Source of the DNA: Acanthosepion pharaonis
Taxonomy: Eukaryota; Mollusca; Cephalopoda; Sepiida; Sepiidae
Assembly: GCA_903632075.3 (NCBI GenBank)
Contig: CAHIKZ030001813.1
Location: 2,091,001-2,155,000, forward strand
Length of the DNA: 64,000 nucleotides
Direction: 5' to 3'
The notes under the pieces were generated by a model that saw only the letters and a program-made list of their open reading frames with translations, was not told where the DNA came from and did not search any database. This document shows positions 20,746-32,650 of the stretch, in pieces. Every line of letters begins with the position of its first letter. Positions within the stretch are counted from its first letter, which is position 1. Position numbers and translations under genes: made by a program.

Positions 20746-20895
20746 AATTTTCTCTCTATTTTTTCCCACTCCCTCATTGACACTTTATAGGCCTATCTAT
20801 ATCTTGTAGATATATATACATTTTTTTTTATTAGATGGCCGTATTCACTTTCTTTCCGTCAATATCATAAAGAGAAATTCTGCTTGCCTTCTGCA

Positions 20896-20921
20896 TATCT
20901 ATCTATCTATCTATCTATCTA

Positions 20922-20976
<55 letters not shown>
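20896..20976. repeat. (ATCT)n-(CT)n-(AT)n compound microsatellite
   Basis: Three repeat types are fused end to end. Confidence 0.95.
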
Positions 20977-20979
<3 letters not shown>

Positions 20980-21110
20980 CAAAGTTGCAGTATAAACCAC
21001 AGGTGGGGTCTGTGGGATTTGAACACAAATGTGCCTGAGCTGGCGTCTGTAAAGGAGGATTATCTAACCGCCCTAGTAGACAGGCATCCCCTGATACGAG
21101 ACCACTCACT

Positions 21111-21124
21111 ACTCTCTCTCTCTC

Positions 21125-21220
<96 letters not shown>
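21111..21220. repeat. (CT)n-(AT)n-(CA)n-(AT)n compound microsatellite
   Basis: Four dinucleotide blocks abut. The CA block is alternating purine-pyrimidine and could adopt Z-DNA. Confidence 0.95.
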
Positions 21221-21223
<3 letters not shown>

Positions 21224-21276
21224 TAATTTCAAAAGATTGTGCCCTAGTAGAAAATTTAAAAAATTAACAGCGGGCA

Positions 21277-21408
<132 letters not shown>

Positions 21409-21587
21409 GCGACTTTCGAGATATCGTCAGAATATCACTTGAAGTATGAAGCCGACAAATATCATGCAGTGTTAAGCCCAATGTCCACTCAGCCGATAAC
21501 TATAAACATTCTGATTTTGATTCATGTATCCATACTATCTATATCTCATAAATAATTGATGTATCATTCTGATAATATATATATACT

Positions 21588-21590
<3 letters not shown>

Positions 21591-21684
<94 letters not shown>
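21591..21684. repeat. (CT)n-(AT)n compound microsatellite
   Basis: A CT run of about 30 bp followed by an AT run of about 64 bp. Confidence 0.95.
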
Positions 21685-21686
<2 letters not shown>

Positions 21687-21852
21687 CTAGCTGGATAAGT
21701 GTTTTTCATTGATTCTTACGACAGTTGCTGTCAAGATGGCTAAACGTTTCATTTGAAAACCTGAAAAATGATACTTAATTTGTGATTTTTCGATATTAAA
21801 CATTTTGTGAAATGAACAATTGTCGCATACTGTTATATGATTGGACAATTCT

Positions 21853-21886
21853 ATGTGTGTGTTTGTGTGTTTGTGTGTGTGTGTGT
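21853..21886. repeat. (GT)n tract at the end of a Tc1 remnant
   Basis: Imperfect GT repeats adjoin the terminal sequence of the Tc1-like element. Confidence 0.85.
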
Positions 21887-22560
21887 TCCCCAGTCACTTT
21901 ATAACATATACTATTATAGTACCAGGTTGGACCTCCTTTGGAATTTAGAACCGCGTCAGTTCTTAACATTGATTCGATGATGTTCTGGAAGTCTCTTTTC
22001 AAAATAAGGTCTATGCTATTTTCACAACATCATGAAATTATTCTATAGTGGATCGCTTCACGTGTAGAATTATAATCTCACTTTCAACCACATCAAAAAT
22101 GTGCCGAATAGAATTAAATCCGGTAACTGTCGAACTCTCGTTAACAAAGGAAACTCACTGTTGCTTCCACGAACCACACTTTTATGTGTGGTAAGGTACG
22201 TTGTCGTTCATTCTTTTACTCTGGACACTGTTTCTGCTATACATTAATGGAATATTCTGCCAATGTCAAATCTGAAGTTGCTTAGTCTTCACTTTTCAAA
22301 CCTGACAGAATTCGAAACCGTTCATGTGATCTGGTGGGGAAGAATAATATTCACTTCTGTAGCCTCTTTCTCACAGAGCCAACGCTGCAAACCTATCAAT
22401 TTTCTTCCATGGCAAATTATCAGATAAACTCCATTCTTTAATTTCACCAGTTCCGACGTTTACTCTTATTACACGCCATACTGCTTCCATGGCTTTGAAA
22501 CAACTTCATTCACTACATGTTCCAAATGTAAGAAAAATATCTCACTTATGCAGTTTTTTT
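21886..22560 (-). pseudogene. Tc1-like transposase, decayed C-terminal half
   Basis: On the minus strand the sequence can be followed in Tc1 order with frameshifts: NDNVPYHT (the QDNAPxH box near 22190), VRQLPDLILFGTFLMWLK (matching SPDLNPIEHLWDxxER near 22130), then RDFQNIIESMLRTDAVLNSK and GGPTWYY (matching ESMxRRxxAVxxAKGGPTxY, near 21925-21990). The end sequence AAAGTGACTGGGGAACAC resembles the AAAGTGGCC ends of Tc1 elements. The catalytic D of the second box is readable; the third is degraded. Several stops make it inactive. Confidence 0.7.
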
Positions 22561-23049
22561 TCTAAGAATTGCAACTTTTTGTGATTGCTTCCCTGAACAC
22601 CTTAATCTTGATCGCTTCAAGTCATGGTGCAGTAATCACACTGATAATCATCACATGTGAGGGTAAAAGACCTCTTCGATTCATATCACAGACCTCATTC
22701 ATCAACATTATTTTGATTGTAACGATCTACACTGAGTGGCTCTCCAACCCTTTACTGGGTAAAATTTAGTATAAAAAAGAAATACTCACTTTACTTTACA
22801 TACTAAAATAGAGAAGGATTTGATCGGAAATTAGAGTCTTTTCTTTCTTACTTTTACATTAATTTAATTCCACGCTCAACAACATTCAGCTGGTAATGAG
22901 AAATTTAAGTGAATAGTAACTTCAATTTAATTAAGTAGAAAATGTGGCACAGAAATCCAAAGACGCATAGAAATATTGAAAGATGAAACGAAGCTATTTA
23001 TTAAGAGGTAAGTAACCTGAGTCAGTGACGAAGAAGTATGCTTTTGAAC
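22561..23049. other. Nothing recognised
   Basis: A 66-codon open frame at 22569 has no motif. Confidence 0.4.
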
Positions 23050-23432
23050 TAAGAAGTCATGCTTAATCTCCTAAATGGCAACAAATGGGGGATAATCTCT
23101 TTATAGATTAAGTGGAGACTTGAAGTGACGGGGATATGTTTCTACTGAGGAATTCAGAAAATACTATCGACAAATAATGTGAGAAACTAGAAAGTTTTAA
23201 TGGCCATATGAACTAGAAAGAAATGTATATGTACAATGTGAAAAAGTTTATATTACTGGGACATACAATGAGGAAAGTAAGCGTTGAAAATTTAACACTC
23301 AGATAATATTTGAATGCTAAAGAAGTAATCTAAGGGAGCCTGTAACTTGCCTAATGAATTTAACTGAATGGATTGCAGAACAGAGGCAAAATGTAAGGGT
23401 AAAAGATCAAACGTTACTTAGAACCGTGCACA
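23050..23432 (+). pseudogene. RTE-type LINE, 3' tail
   Basis: It holds a degraded TTTCTACTGAGGAATTCAG, then TTACTGGGACATACAATGAG, GTTGAAAATTTAACACTCAG and TTGCCTAATGAATTTAACTG in the RTE tail order. Stops are frequent. Confidence 0.55.
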
Positions 23433-23541
23433 TGAATATATATATATCATATATAGAGAGTGTGGGAAAGAAAAATGTAAATTTATTGTCATGTAGGAAG
23501 GTGAGAGATGTATACATGAATTGACAAAGCAAAAAAAAAAC

Positions 23542-23768
23542 GCTCTCTCTTTCCACCTCTCTCTCTTTCCACCTCTCTCTCTTTCCAATTCTCCCTCTTT
23601 CCACCTCTCTCTCTCTTTCCACCTCTCACTCGTTCCACCTCTCTCTCTTTCCACCTCTCTCTCTCTCTTTCCACCTCTCACTCGTTCCACCTCTCTCTCT
23701 TTCCATCTCTCTCTCTTTCCATCTCTTTCTCTTTCCATCTCTTACTCGTTCCACCTCTCTCTCTTTCC

Positions 23769-23813
<45 letters not shown>
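23542..23813. repeat. CTCTCTCTTTCCAC minisatellite grading into (CT)n
   Basis: About 15-18 units of 12-16 bp share CTCTCTCTTTCCA(C/T), with variants CTCACTCGTTCCAC and CATCT, then a pure (CT)n run from about 23770. Arginine/glutamate and serine/leucine open frames across it are artefacts. Confidence 0.9.
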
Positions 23814-23815
<2 letters not shown>

Positions 23816-23869
23816 CGATCTTCTCGGGATTGCGTGCGTGCTTATTTATATTTCAGCTTTCCTTAAACA

Positions 23870-24025
23870 AACAAAATTTTAAATATTTTAAAAATATTTT
23901 TTGGCATATTTAAAAAATATTTCCAAGTGAATATGATTTAAAAATATATTTTGGCATATTAAAAAATATTTTTAAGTTTGTCTCATTTTAAAATATTTTA
24001 AGTGCATAAGATTTAAAAATGTGAG
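23870..24025. repeat. Degenerate AT-rich tandem repeat, unit about 50 bp
   Basis: Three units share AAATATTTTTTGGCATATT, AAAAAATATTT and AAGTG..TATGATTTA in the same order. Confidence 0.5.
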
Positions 24026-24179
24026 TTGTTTATACATTAAATAAGTGTTTTTATTCCAACAGTCTTCAGACTCACAATTTTTTAATGTTGAAATCAACTT
24101 AAATGTTTTATAAGCTGAAGCGTCTGTGACCCACCAGGTCACGTATAGTTTAGTTTAATACTAAATATACGAAAGGCAA

Positions 24180-24340
24180 AAAAAACTGGAGGAAAAAGTA
24201 AGTAACCTACATAATGAGTTGGACTGAATGTATGGGAGAATAAACGACAAAGAAGTCTTGTGATATATTAAACATTACTTAAACCAAGTGGAGACCCATG
24301 ATTACTCATAGGCTGAAGGGATACGATACGTGAAATATTA
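24180..24340 (+). pseudogene. RTE-type LINE, 3' tail fragment
   Basis: AGTAACCTACATAATGAGTT, then ATGATTACTCATAGGCTGAA and GGGATACGATACGTG, are the last part of the RTE tail. It lies 0.75 kb downstream of the 23050-23432 copy with microsatellite DNA between. Confidence 0.45.
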
Positions 24341-25939
24341 GAATCCTTAAGAGAGTCATAATTCTCAACGTTTTCAGTGTTACGATTCACTTTAAACAAT
24401 ATGCTAATGTTTAATGTCAAAACAAATAAGAATAGTCGAAAATGAATAAAACTGTCTTGCATAAATTGGCATTTTTATTAAATTGTGTCTTTTTCACTTA
24501 CTAAAATGCGATCAGTCACCATAAGGTCATTTTGAAACTAACATGGCTCCTTTTACAATGACTATACAGTGAATGCTTTGATGGCATCATTACAAAATGA
24601 ATGAAAAGAATATGTCTTTTGTCCTAATGAATCAGTTAAATCATTTAATTCCATATCACGCCGCAGTGTCAAATTGACGGTATTTATAAATATCAGTTTA
24701 AATTTCGAAAAAAAGAATACTTCTTTAGTAATTTTAAGTGATAACACATAAAATTAATTCAAGTATTTGACATCCTCACTCCTTACGAAATACTTGAATC
24801 GTTTACTTTTAACGACCATTTTGATAAATGTAAAGAACTTAATATTTGACTCTAGTTCATGAATTCTTGCATGTTAAATAATAGGTATCCCACAGCATGT
24901 AGAATCTATAATGAAAATATTCCCCACTAAATTACAGTTGCCGAGCCACGTAAATAAGAAAATATCTGTTAAATTAATAGTCATTAAAAAAGCATAAATT
25001 ACTTAGATGTATACTACTCCGAACAAAACACTGTTCTTCTTTTCCCCAGTCACTTAAGTCCACAACTATGTCCGCGTAATCTCAGTTTAAGCAAAATCTT
25101 AAAGTGCTCGCTTCACTTTCGTGTTAATTTAGTGATGCTCTCTGGTGGGAAGTTCAGTTTAAGCTTTAGATTAACTTATACACAACCTGCGCATAAGGTA
25201 ACAAATATATCCTAAGTTTTCGTTTAGCTAGCTTGGTCTTTGATGACGAAAGTTTGTATTCAACACGATAAAAAAATAAGTTTATAATCTATATTCTTGC
25301 TTCATGAAACAAGCAGTACCGCCTATTACCGTAAACCATTTTTTTCTGTGCCATGTTTTAATGATGCTTATATTGTATTGATATATTTCTGTTTTATAAA
25401 TTGCTGCTTTACACCCAGTCATACTTTCTTATTGTAAACAAATTATTTCTTAGAGCTACGCATTTCTACTTATTATTGTTTATTTTACCTAAAAGTTTAG
25501 TAATAATTGAAAAGGAAAGCCCACTTTCTACACCGATCAGCTTCTAGCTATAAACATTACCAGCTCTATTGGTATTGATAATATCAATCTTCCACACAAA
25601 TCTTTAAAAGCCATTAACTGTTCGAACACTTTTCAACTTTCGAACTTCCTTACACTCCTACGCATCTTCCAACATAAAAATAATTTGGAGCTAATTGATC
25701 GCACCTAAGCATTACAATATTTGTATATTTTTGTTTTTTCCCCATTTTAGACAATGTACTGATAATATAACCGAACGTCAATGTCTGAACAAGGTTACTT
25801 GATGGAGATTTAAAAAAATGTATCAAAAATCATTTTTACGCGAATAATGATAAAATTGACTGTTTCCATACGTAAAACTTTCGGCATTCATTGACTGAAC
25901 AGCTAACTTTAATGTCGGTTGGAATTTGTAGAATCTGTC
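24341..25939. other. AT-rich DNA, nothing recognised
   Basis: No gene, repeat family or RNA gene is recognisable. Minus-strand frames at 24268-24747 are motif-free. Confidence 0.5.
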
Positions 25940-26025
25940 TCTTAATACTCAGTTTAAGGCACATCGGGCTAAACTCCGCACCCTCTAACCTGAAGCACAC
26001 ACGTTCGATTCCTGCTGAAGAGCTT
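25940..26025 (+). repeat. tRNA-like sequence with B box, probable old SINE head
   Basis: AGTTTAAGGCACATCGGGCT followed by AAACTCC resembles the D-arm half of a class II tRNA. CGTTCGATTCC at 26002-26012 fits a B box. No cloverleaf with a matched acceptor stem is visible, so it is not called as a tRNA gene. The A-box half resembles 3306-3356. Confidence 0.4.
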
Positions 26026-26187
26026 AAGTTTTTGTTTAATAAGATTAAACATTCAGAGCGGTAGGTGAAAATAAATATACTGTTTAATATATAAACGGGC
26101 CGCCTACTCAAATACGAGTATCCACTAATAATAACGTTGAATGTGATAAAAATACGATGCCTTAATAAAAATCCATTCTGATATATA

Positions 26188-26533
26188 TGTTGATTGAAAA
26201 GTAATTCACTATTTTATATATGAGTGGCCAACTAGGAGTCCTGACTTAATACCATGTGACTTTTTTCCCCTTTGGGACTGGTTAAAGGAGTAAACTTTGG
26301 GTGAGCTTCAAGGGCGAATACAATAAGTTGTCTTCTCTACCACTAGAGTTCCCGGTGTAATAAGTTGACGCCATTCTTGGCCGGCTAAAGTAGCCGGTAG
26401 CGAAATCTGGTGCCCATTACCAATTTTAAATAAAACCTCATGCTAAACGCTTTCTTCTCATATCCATTTCTTGTAGAAATTATAGTTAATAAATAAACTA
26501 TTTTAAAATGGGGAGCTACTTTTCACTCACCCT
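26188..26533 (+). mobile_element. Mariner-type MITE carrying a transposase fragment
   Basis: Imperfect terminal inverted repeats are present: GTTGATTGAAAAGTAATTC on the left and GAGCTACTTTTCACTCACC on the right. TA-rich flanks would fit TA insertion. Inside, from 26222, the frame reads EWPTRSPDLIPCDFF, the box with the third catalytic aspartate of mariner-like transposases, then WLKE, a stop, and GELQGRIQ. The element is an internally deleted derivative of about 345 bp and keeps only the end of the gene. Confidence 0.65.
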
Positions 26534-27081
26534 TTATATAAGAGTAAAGAAAGCTAGTTTTTTATGCTTCATGTACTATGTAGATAGAGTAGACCAATGA
26601 AGGAAATTTGAGAGATAGAGAATAACAAAAATAATCATGTCTGTAATAAGATTAATAATATTTATTGTATATTAGTAGGCATTTTGATCAAATAGAATCA
26701 TAATGAGAAAGATGTTAAAAATCGGAATGTCGCTTGTATCTTTTCTCAGTAAGAAATACAAAATGAAGTAGCACTATTTGGGAGGATTCTTTTTCGCATT
26801 CTTAATATTACTGATGAGATCAATCAACAATTGTTTTGGATATGTCACTTGCCACGATTAGTAGTATATACGAATTAATTTAATTTTGTTCCTTTTTTTT
26901 TACTCAGACTTTCCGCGTCCGCGTTGGCATTGAAATGAAGACACTAAAAGGACGCATCTGACGTTATGTGCAGCAGTTACAATAACATGGATGTTTTCGT
27001 CTTTGCTAGTTTTTTTAAGGCTTATTTAAGACGAAGACGGAATTCTACACCGGTTTCACAGATATTATTTCTTTTTTTTTT
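26534..27081. other. Nothing recognised
   Basis: AT-rich with a CpG patch near 26910-26990; no gene seen. Confidence 0.4.
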
Positions 27082-27868
27082 AACTAGCAGCATGGCCCGG
27101 CGTTGCCCGTGCTTGATTTAAACATCGTACGACTCATACAGCAATCGCTATCACTTGACTTAAAATATTTTTGCCCTTCCTTTCCTCTAAAGGAGTGCCT
27201 TTTGCCGTGCTGATGTTGCTACATGCCTTACTTCTTGCCTATCTCACACTGCGAATTTTTTCGAAGCTCTATACTAAACATTAAATCTGTTACGAAAAAA
27301 GAATTAAACAAAATGAAAACAAAACGATTAAAAAAGGACTCGTGACTGGAAAAACCGAATGAAAAAAGAATGTTAATAACAAATACTTTTTAACACCCAA
27401 CCCAGTTCTGCGGAATCAGAATCAACGTTGAGTTTAAGCAAGCGAATGAGCCAATTGGAGTAAAGTGCCATGCAGATTTAAATTTTTCCCAATTGTGACG
27501 AATACAGCTATCGATTATTTTTTTGTATGCTAGCATGCTAGTTAACATTCGTGTCAGTCAGCTGTGGGCTCTCACGCTGGCCAATAGAATCTTGCTGCCA
27601 ATTCGTGGCAGCCAGATATAGGCCCTCACTCTGGCCAGTAAAAAAAAATGGCCGCAAACTACATGAAAAGTGCCGTAGAAGCATGAAAAAATCGATTATT
27701 TTCACTATCGATGGGAGTTGGGAAATGCACCATCGGTCTTGGTCTGCCCTCTAACTTGGAGCATGTGCATGTAAAATTTGGTGCAAATTCGTCGAAAATT
27801 GCGGCAGTGCATTCGTTACACACACACACACACACACACACACATCCTGCCTTTTATAGATAGAGATT
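27082..27868 (+). mobile_element. CCCGGCGTTGCCCG-headed interspersed element, long copy
   Basis: It starts AACTAGCAGCATGGCCCGGC GTTGCCCG and ends with (CA)n at about 27820-27844 followed by TCCTGCCTTTTATAGATAGA. Inside, a block of about 48 bp is duplicated: GCTCTCACGCTGGCCA and GCCCTCACTCTGGCCA. AAATTTGGTGCAAATTCGTC precedes the CA tract. The head and tail match the minus-strand element at 18384-19035. Class unassigned; no coding capacity seen. Confidence 0.6.
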
Positions 27869-27873
27869 TGTTG

Positions 27874-27975
27874 CGCTTAACAAATGCACCATATGTTATC
27901 GCTCTTTCGAGAAATGATGGGAGTTTCTTTCCTGATATTATGTTTACGGTAGTTTGGAATGTTAACATCTAGATT
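27874..27975 (-). pseudogene. LINE family B, C-terminal fragment
   Basis: The minus strand reads MLTFQTTVNIISGKKLPSFL then ERAIT, matching RKK.PS.LE..IT at 10580-10740 and 45345-45430. It abuts the tail of the element at 27082-27868. Confidence 0.5.
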
Positions 27976-30327
27976 ATATTATTATTATTATCCATTCTAG
28001 TTACATGTGCAATACCTTTTAATTGTTGCTGCTATTGGAAGTATTACACTGAAGTATTTATTTATTATTTGGTAAAGTTCTTTGTTTGCCATTCTGTAGC
28101 ACCAACAGATTAAGCATTGTCTTTTTAAGACCTTACCGGTTTATTCACTTAAAGCCATTTTTAACCGTAGAAAACGGCTGTATATAAGCGAAAACTTAGA
28201 CATTTCTGAACAACATAGACGTCATGTATGGCATTCATATGAAATTGTTTGATTCTAGTCTAAGGAAAACTCAGAAATCAAACCACCTGCTGTCTTGTAG
28301 GTCATGCCTCTTTCATTTCTGAAAGGAGGGATAGAGTAACTTTACTATCTGCTGTGTAAAAGGTAAGCCATTGCATATCCTTGAATATCACCATAAACCA
28401 CAATTGTGAGATGGTGGGGACTGATGACCACAGCAGCGCAAAATAAGCTAACAATAAATTATGTATGATTTAGGGATAAAGTATTTAAGGGGAAAATAAA
28501 ATGCACCACCGAATATTTATACTTACATGAGACTTGTGATTGCATTTTTATTTCTCTTTATAAAATTCATTCGAGTAAAAACATGTTACTTTATTAGCAA
28601 TAAAACCTTTTCCTTGATTAAATATTTGCCTTGTCGTCTTTGAGAACGTATTTATTTGACATCAGTTAAATTTACGCTTTATTACTTTAAAAATCGATAC
28701 TATTCAAAATGGAGGGTCAATTTGCAGAAATAAGTAAATTATCACCTAGATTTCTTTTTATAAATATGTCAATTAACATATGGCATCCAATACTTTTAAC
28801 GGTTATTGGCAGGTCGGGTTCAGTTATCGATCGATTTTTTAACGATAGTGGCATGGGGAAATCTATTTCCTCCTGCTATCGGTTAAATAGCAGGAAAAAC
28901 TGGGTTTTCTTGTCTCGATCTGGCATCCAGAAAGACGGAAAACTTTGAATCCCCTAACTTGACGTGATATGGGTCCTGCCTGGCTAGTTTTACTAAGACA
29001 CAGCATTGCTGCTATGTTTGTAATATATGCGGTGCCCTAAGGACGTTAATTGGTTAACTGGACTCGTAACGTAGCATCCACTATTTATACTTAAAAATGG
29101 AATTCCATTCAGAAATGCTGAGTGCTAACATTCAACTTGGGGAAAATACTTTTCCTTGTTCTGACTCTGATTACCTACTTTACGCCTCTTTTCCCAATTG
29201 ACGCGAACAATCTAAATAATTCTATCTACTATAGCTTGGTGATTAAATAGGGAATTGGATAAACTTTGGCTAATACTTCACTTAAGCCACGTAAAATAAT
29301 CTGCTATTCCTTGTATGGCCTAAAATCAATAAGACCAAGGTATATACGTTTGTTAAATTAAACATTATTACAACGAGTAATTGTAGTCTATGCAGCAAAT
29401 AAGGTTTGAAAACACGAAATTCGACGTTGTTTACATAATTTTGTCATACTAACGATAACCGTCTGTTGTATTTCCAAAGACAATTAGCCACATGGCCGAT
29501 TGCACTTGTTGCAATATAGAGAGATTCTAACGAGCCGTCGTTGTTCAATTATGGGCTCCCTAAGGTACTCCAATAACCACCAGTCTTCTTTCAAAATATC
29601 GTCTTGTAATAATTCGGATCGACGATTGTCTCTAGGGCACTTTGTCTGCCACGTGACGTCTGCAATGAAAGTATATTTTATGCCGTTTAAGTGAAGCACA
29701 ACTCTGACAGATTGTTTTACGCCGCTTATGTTATATTAAGGATTGCCAAATGTTGTTAAGAATCTCATCGTTTTATATCAAGCATGATCTACTCGGTCGA
29801 ATAAGCAGTATGCCCAGACATCACCATTGAGATGTATTTCATCAATATAATCAACATTATTGAGGTTTACTCTAATATACTGAAATAAAATATTCTGTCT
29901 TCACTTAAATTCTTGGGAAAAAGATGTGTGCTTCAGCAGGTCAGTTACCTAAAAAACACCGCTAACAAAAAAAAGGGTTTCTGAAGAACAAAATATAAAA
30001 CTATTGAATTGCCTAGCATGTCACTGAATTAAACTCCAATCGAGCATATGTAGAATCTAATGAAACAAAAAATGATTTTTAAAAAAACGCATACCGTTGG
30101 CATGAAAATCAACCCAGAGAATATTTGTGCAAATCAAATGACGTCAATGTTGTCAAGACATTTAAACAGTAAATATCCTTTTGCATAATCCGCTTCTTTT
30201 TTCAGATTTCCGGCTTAAACTTAACAGTGCGTATTATGCACAAGGATTTTTCCAGAGGCCAGTATCGTCATATTCGAGGAACCAAAATTAAATTATACCT
30301 ATGGCAAAAAAATAAACTAAGGCTTAA

Positions 30328-30331
<4 letters not shown>
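27976..30331. other. No gene or family recognised
   Basis: Open frames at 28709-28948 and 29484-29699 have no recognisable motif and no homologous repeat elsewhere in the window. Sequence near 28004-28040 resembles 9765-9805 (ATACCT.TTAATTG.TGCTG), another trace of LINE family B neighbourhoods. Confidence 0.4.

Positions 30332-30397
<66 letters not shown>
30332..30397. repeat. (TA)n microsatellite
   Basis: A pure TA run of about 65 bp. Confidence 0.95.
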
Positions 30398-30401
<4 letters not shown>

Positions 30402-31626
30402 TTATTCGTACATATTATGCATATTTTTATTTGCTTTAATTCTACTCGTGTCAGAGACGCCATGGCAGCTCCATCTTTGTTGCCAACGTAGTCGTTTTCG
30501 TCGTCTTCGTTGCAGTAATGTTCACTTCTGTTTCACGCCGCTACAGAGAAATTGGAACTAGACGCAGGAATGAGTGTTTACTTATAATTTTGTTTCTCTT
30601 TTCATTTTCAGCTTATTTCGCCGCAAGATTGTTGCATATTTTTTTTGTGAACATGTCCGTGTCTTGACTTTAAGAACTGTCTTTCAAAACAATTTCAGCT
30701 ATATAAATTTTTATTTTTATTTGATATGAACGGGATAAAACGTTGAACGAAAGTGAAATGGACATTTCGATGCTAGAAACTGTAAAATATCAGTGTACAT
30801 TATACCGGAAATATTTTTCCTGAATTTTGTTGCCAAAATTTAAGTCTCTGTATTATGCCGAAATAAATACGGAAATCACTTTCCTTAAATGGTGTACTCA
30901 TTTTTTGAACGGCTACATTATCATAATTTTGGTTATATGTTTTAGAGTTTGATCATAAATACACCTAATAATATCTGTTTTGATTGGTCAATTTTCCACT
31001 GAAAATGATAAACCCATAATGATTGGTGGAAAACAAAACTTAGTCTATATAAATAAATATGGTAGGAGTATACTCATTGTTTCGACAATCAAACTAAGTT
31101 TAAAGTATGTATTGTTATCAGCGCGATCATTTTCAGCGGTAATCGTTCTTTTCTTTCCGTATTTTGTTTTTGTTTTTTTGTTTTTTTGAAAATACGTGTT
31201 TTTTTTTTATGAAAATACGTTTTTTTTATATATAAAAACGTGTTATCAATTATCTGTTACTTGTAAATTATCAATATTTATTCGCCCATCTCTCTCCCCC
31301 ATCTCGTCTTTCCCTCCCTCTTATTCTGATCTTCAACATTAAATCGTCTATGGTTTGTGTATGCCACCACGAAATGTATCTTTATGCATTAGACATCTGA
31401 CAACATTCATATTTCTCTTACTTAAACCCCTTCCACTCACCTCTCCTAAAATTCTCCCTCCTTCTTTAGTATGTTACCCCTCATACTCTCTCTAAATTCT
31501 GTTTTTATTTCCGGGGTTGTTTTTTCTGTTTTCTTTTGAATTTGTAGGTCTGATGAATTGGATCGTATTTACGATTCCAATGGAATAAATTATGACCGTG
31601 GAATATTAGTGTTTAACCTTTTTTTT

Positions 31627-31632
<6 letters not shown>
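30398..31632. other. Nothing firm; one strong-Kozak ATG in CpG-richer DNA
   Basis: GACGCCATGGCAGCTCC near 30460 has an excellent start context, and the 100 bp around it are richer in CpG than the surroundings. The frame closes after nine codons, so it is at most an upstream ORF or chance. A T-rich stretch and a CT-rich patch (31285-31320) follow. Confidence 0.3.

Positions 31633-31694
<62 letters not shown>
31633..31694. repeat. (AT)n microsatellite after a T run
   Basis: Twelve or more T, then about 62 bp of AT repeats. Confidence 0.95.
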
Positions 31695-31697
<3 letters not shown>

Positions 31698-32029
31698 TCT
31701 ATGAACATAGAAGAATTAGAAACATTGGGGCGTATTATATTTTATTCTCCCATATACTAAATACAAATCATCCTTTTGAGTTTGAAAATGACAAAACGGT
31801 AGAATTTTCATTATCAGTTTTCTACTACACCTTCGGTCTTTAGCTTGTTTTATATCTGAATTGATTTTAGAATATTTACATCTAATTATAGGATTTGTAC
31901 TTAATTATTTTCTATTTTTTTTTTATTTTTTTCGGAGTCGGGAACTTCCATTCTTCTTTATTTCTACGTTTATTTCTCTCTTTGTACATATGTCAGTGAT
32001 CCTCTTTCTATCGTCTTACGTTACATTCA
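31695..32029. other. Nothing recognised
   Basis: T-rich; the 101-codon open frame at 31861 is a low-complexity reading that runs into the repeat unit below. Confidence 0.4.
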
Positions 32030-32200
32030 ACTATTTATTTGAATATTTTCCGTTCAATCTATTGTCCTCAACTTTGTTATTTTATTACAACGTTTCAATC
32101 GTTGTGCCCTCAAGCCATTTTCAAGTGCATGTCAACACGGACACCATTCAGGGAATTTCAAACTGAACTCTTTATTTAATCTACGGTGATAGATTGTTTT
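32030..32200 (-). repeat. Single arm of the foldback family
   Basis: TTACAACGTTTCAATCGTTG, GCCATTTTCAAGTGCATG and ACTCTTTATTTAATCTAC match the single arm at 35575-35765 in order, including the outer AATAAAG-side extension. Only one orientation is present here. Confidence 0.5.
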
Positions 32201-32234
32201 TGTTCTGCTGTCTAGTCTTATCACATCTTGTTCT

Positions 32235-32650
32235 TATTTACTTATTCTATCTTCTTCTCTGTGCCGTTTCCCTTCAGTATGTAGGTGATCATAGCTCTCT
32301 ACAACTTCCTCTCTTTCGTAGCTCTTTTGTCTTTTGTTATCTCACCTAGTCCTTGTTCCGCCATTACACAAGCTTGCTAGGTGGATTATTCATTGTTTTC
32401 CTCTTGCCTGCAATCTGTCCCGTGAGTGTCAAATTTTCCAAGCCCTATTTCCTCATTATGTACACAAGAAATCGCCGTTGTTCCTGGTGTTAAATATGAG
32501 TTTCCTTTTTATTTCGATTTTCTTTAACACATGTTTAGTCAATGCTCAGCAACCTACCGAAAAAACCCATTTCTGGTGTTTCCAGTCTCTTATTCAATTG
32601 TGAGGAGTTTAGCAGGATTGATATTACATAACAGCTCAGTACTCCTTTAT
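32235..32650 (-). pseudogene. RTE-type LINE, 3' tail
   Basis: In reverse complement it carries the RTE tail: AACACTCACGGGACAG-like wording, the TNNPPSKLV segment and GTAGAGAGCTATGATCACCT. It starts directly after the foldback arm at 32030-32200. The forward open frame 32334-32603 is its antisense shadow. Confidence 0.55.

Noticed and set aside
20562..20809. Ser-Leu-Phe-rich and Arg-Glu-rich frames over CT/CTTT tracts (also 13966-14269 and 23407-23913)
   Set aside because: They are open only because the repeat lacks stop codons; there is no motif or start context.
25940..26025. A tRNA gene
   Set aside because: A and B boxes are visible, but no matched acceptor stem or regular cloverleaf is seen.
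28709..28948. 79-codon frame starting in good context
   Set aside because: No recognisable domain, and composition matches the surrounding DNA.
30455..30560. First exon of a host gene beginning at a strong-Kozak ATG
   Set aside because: The frame ends after nine codons and there is no clear donor site.
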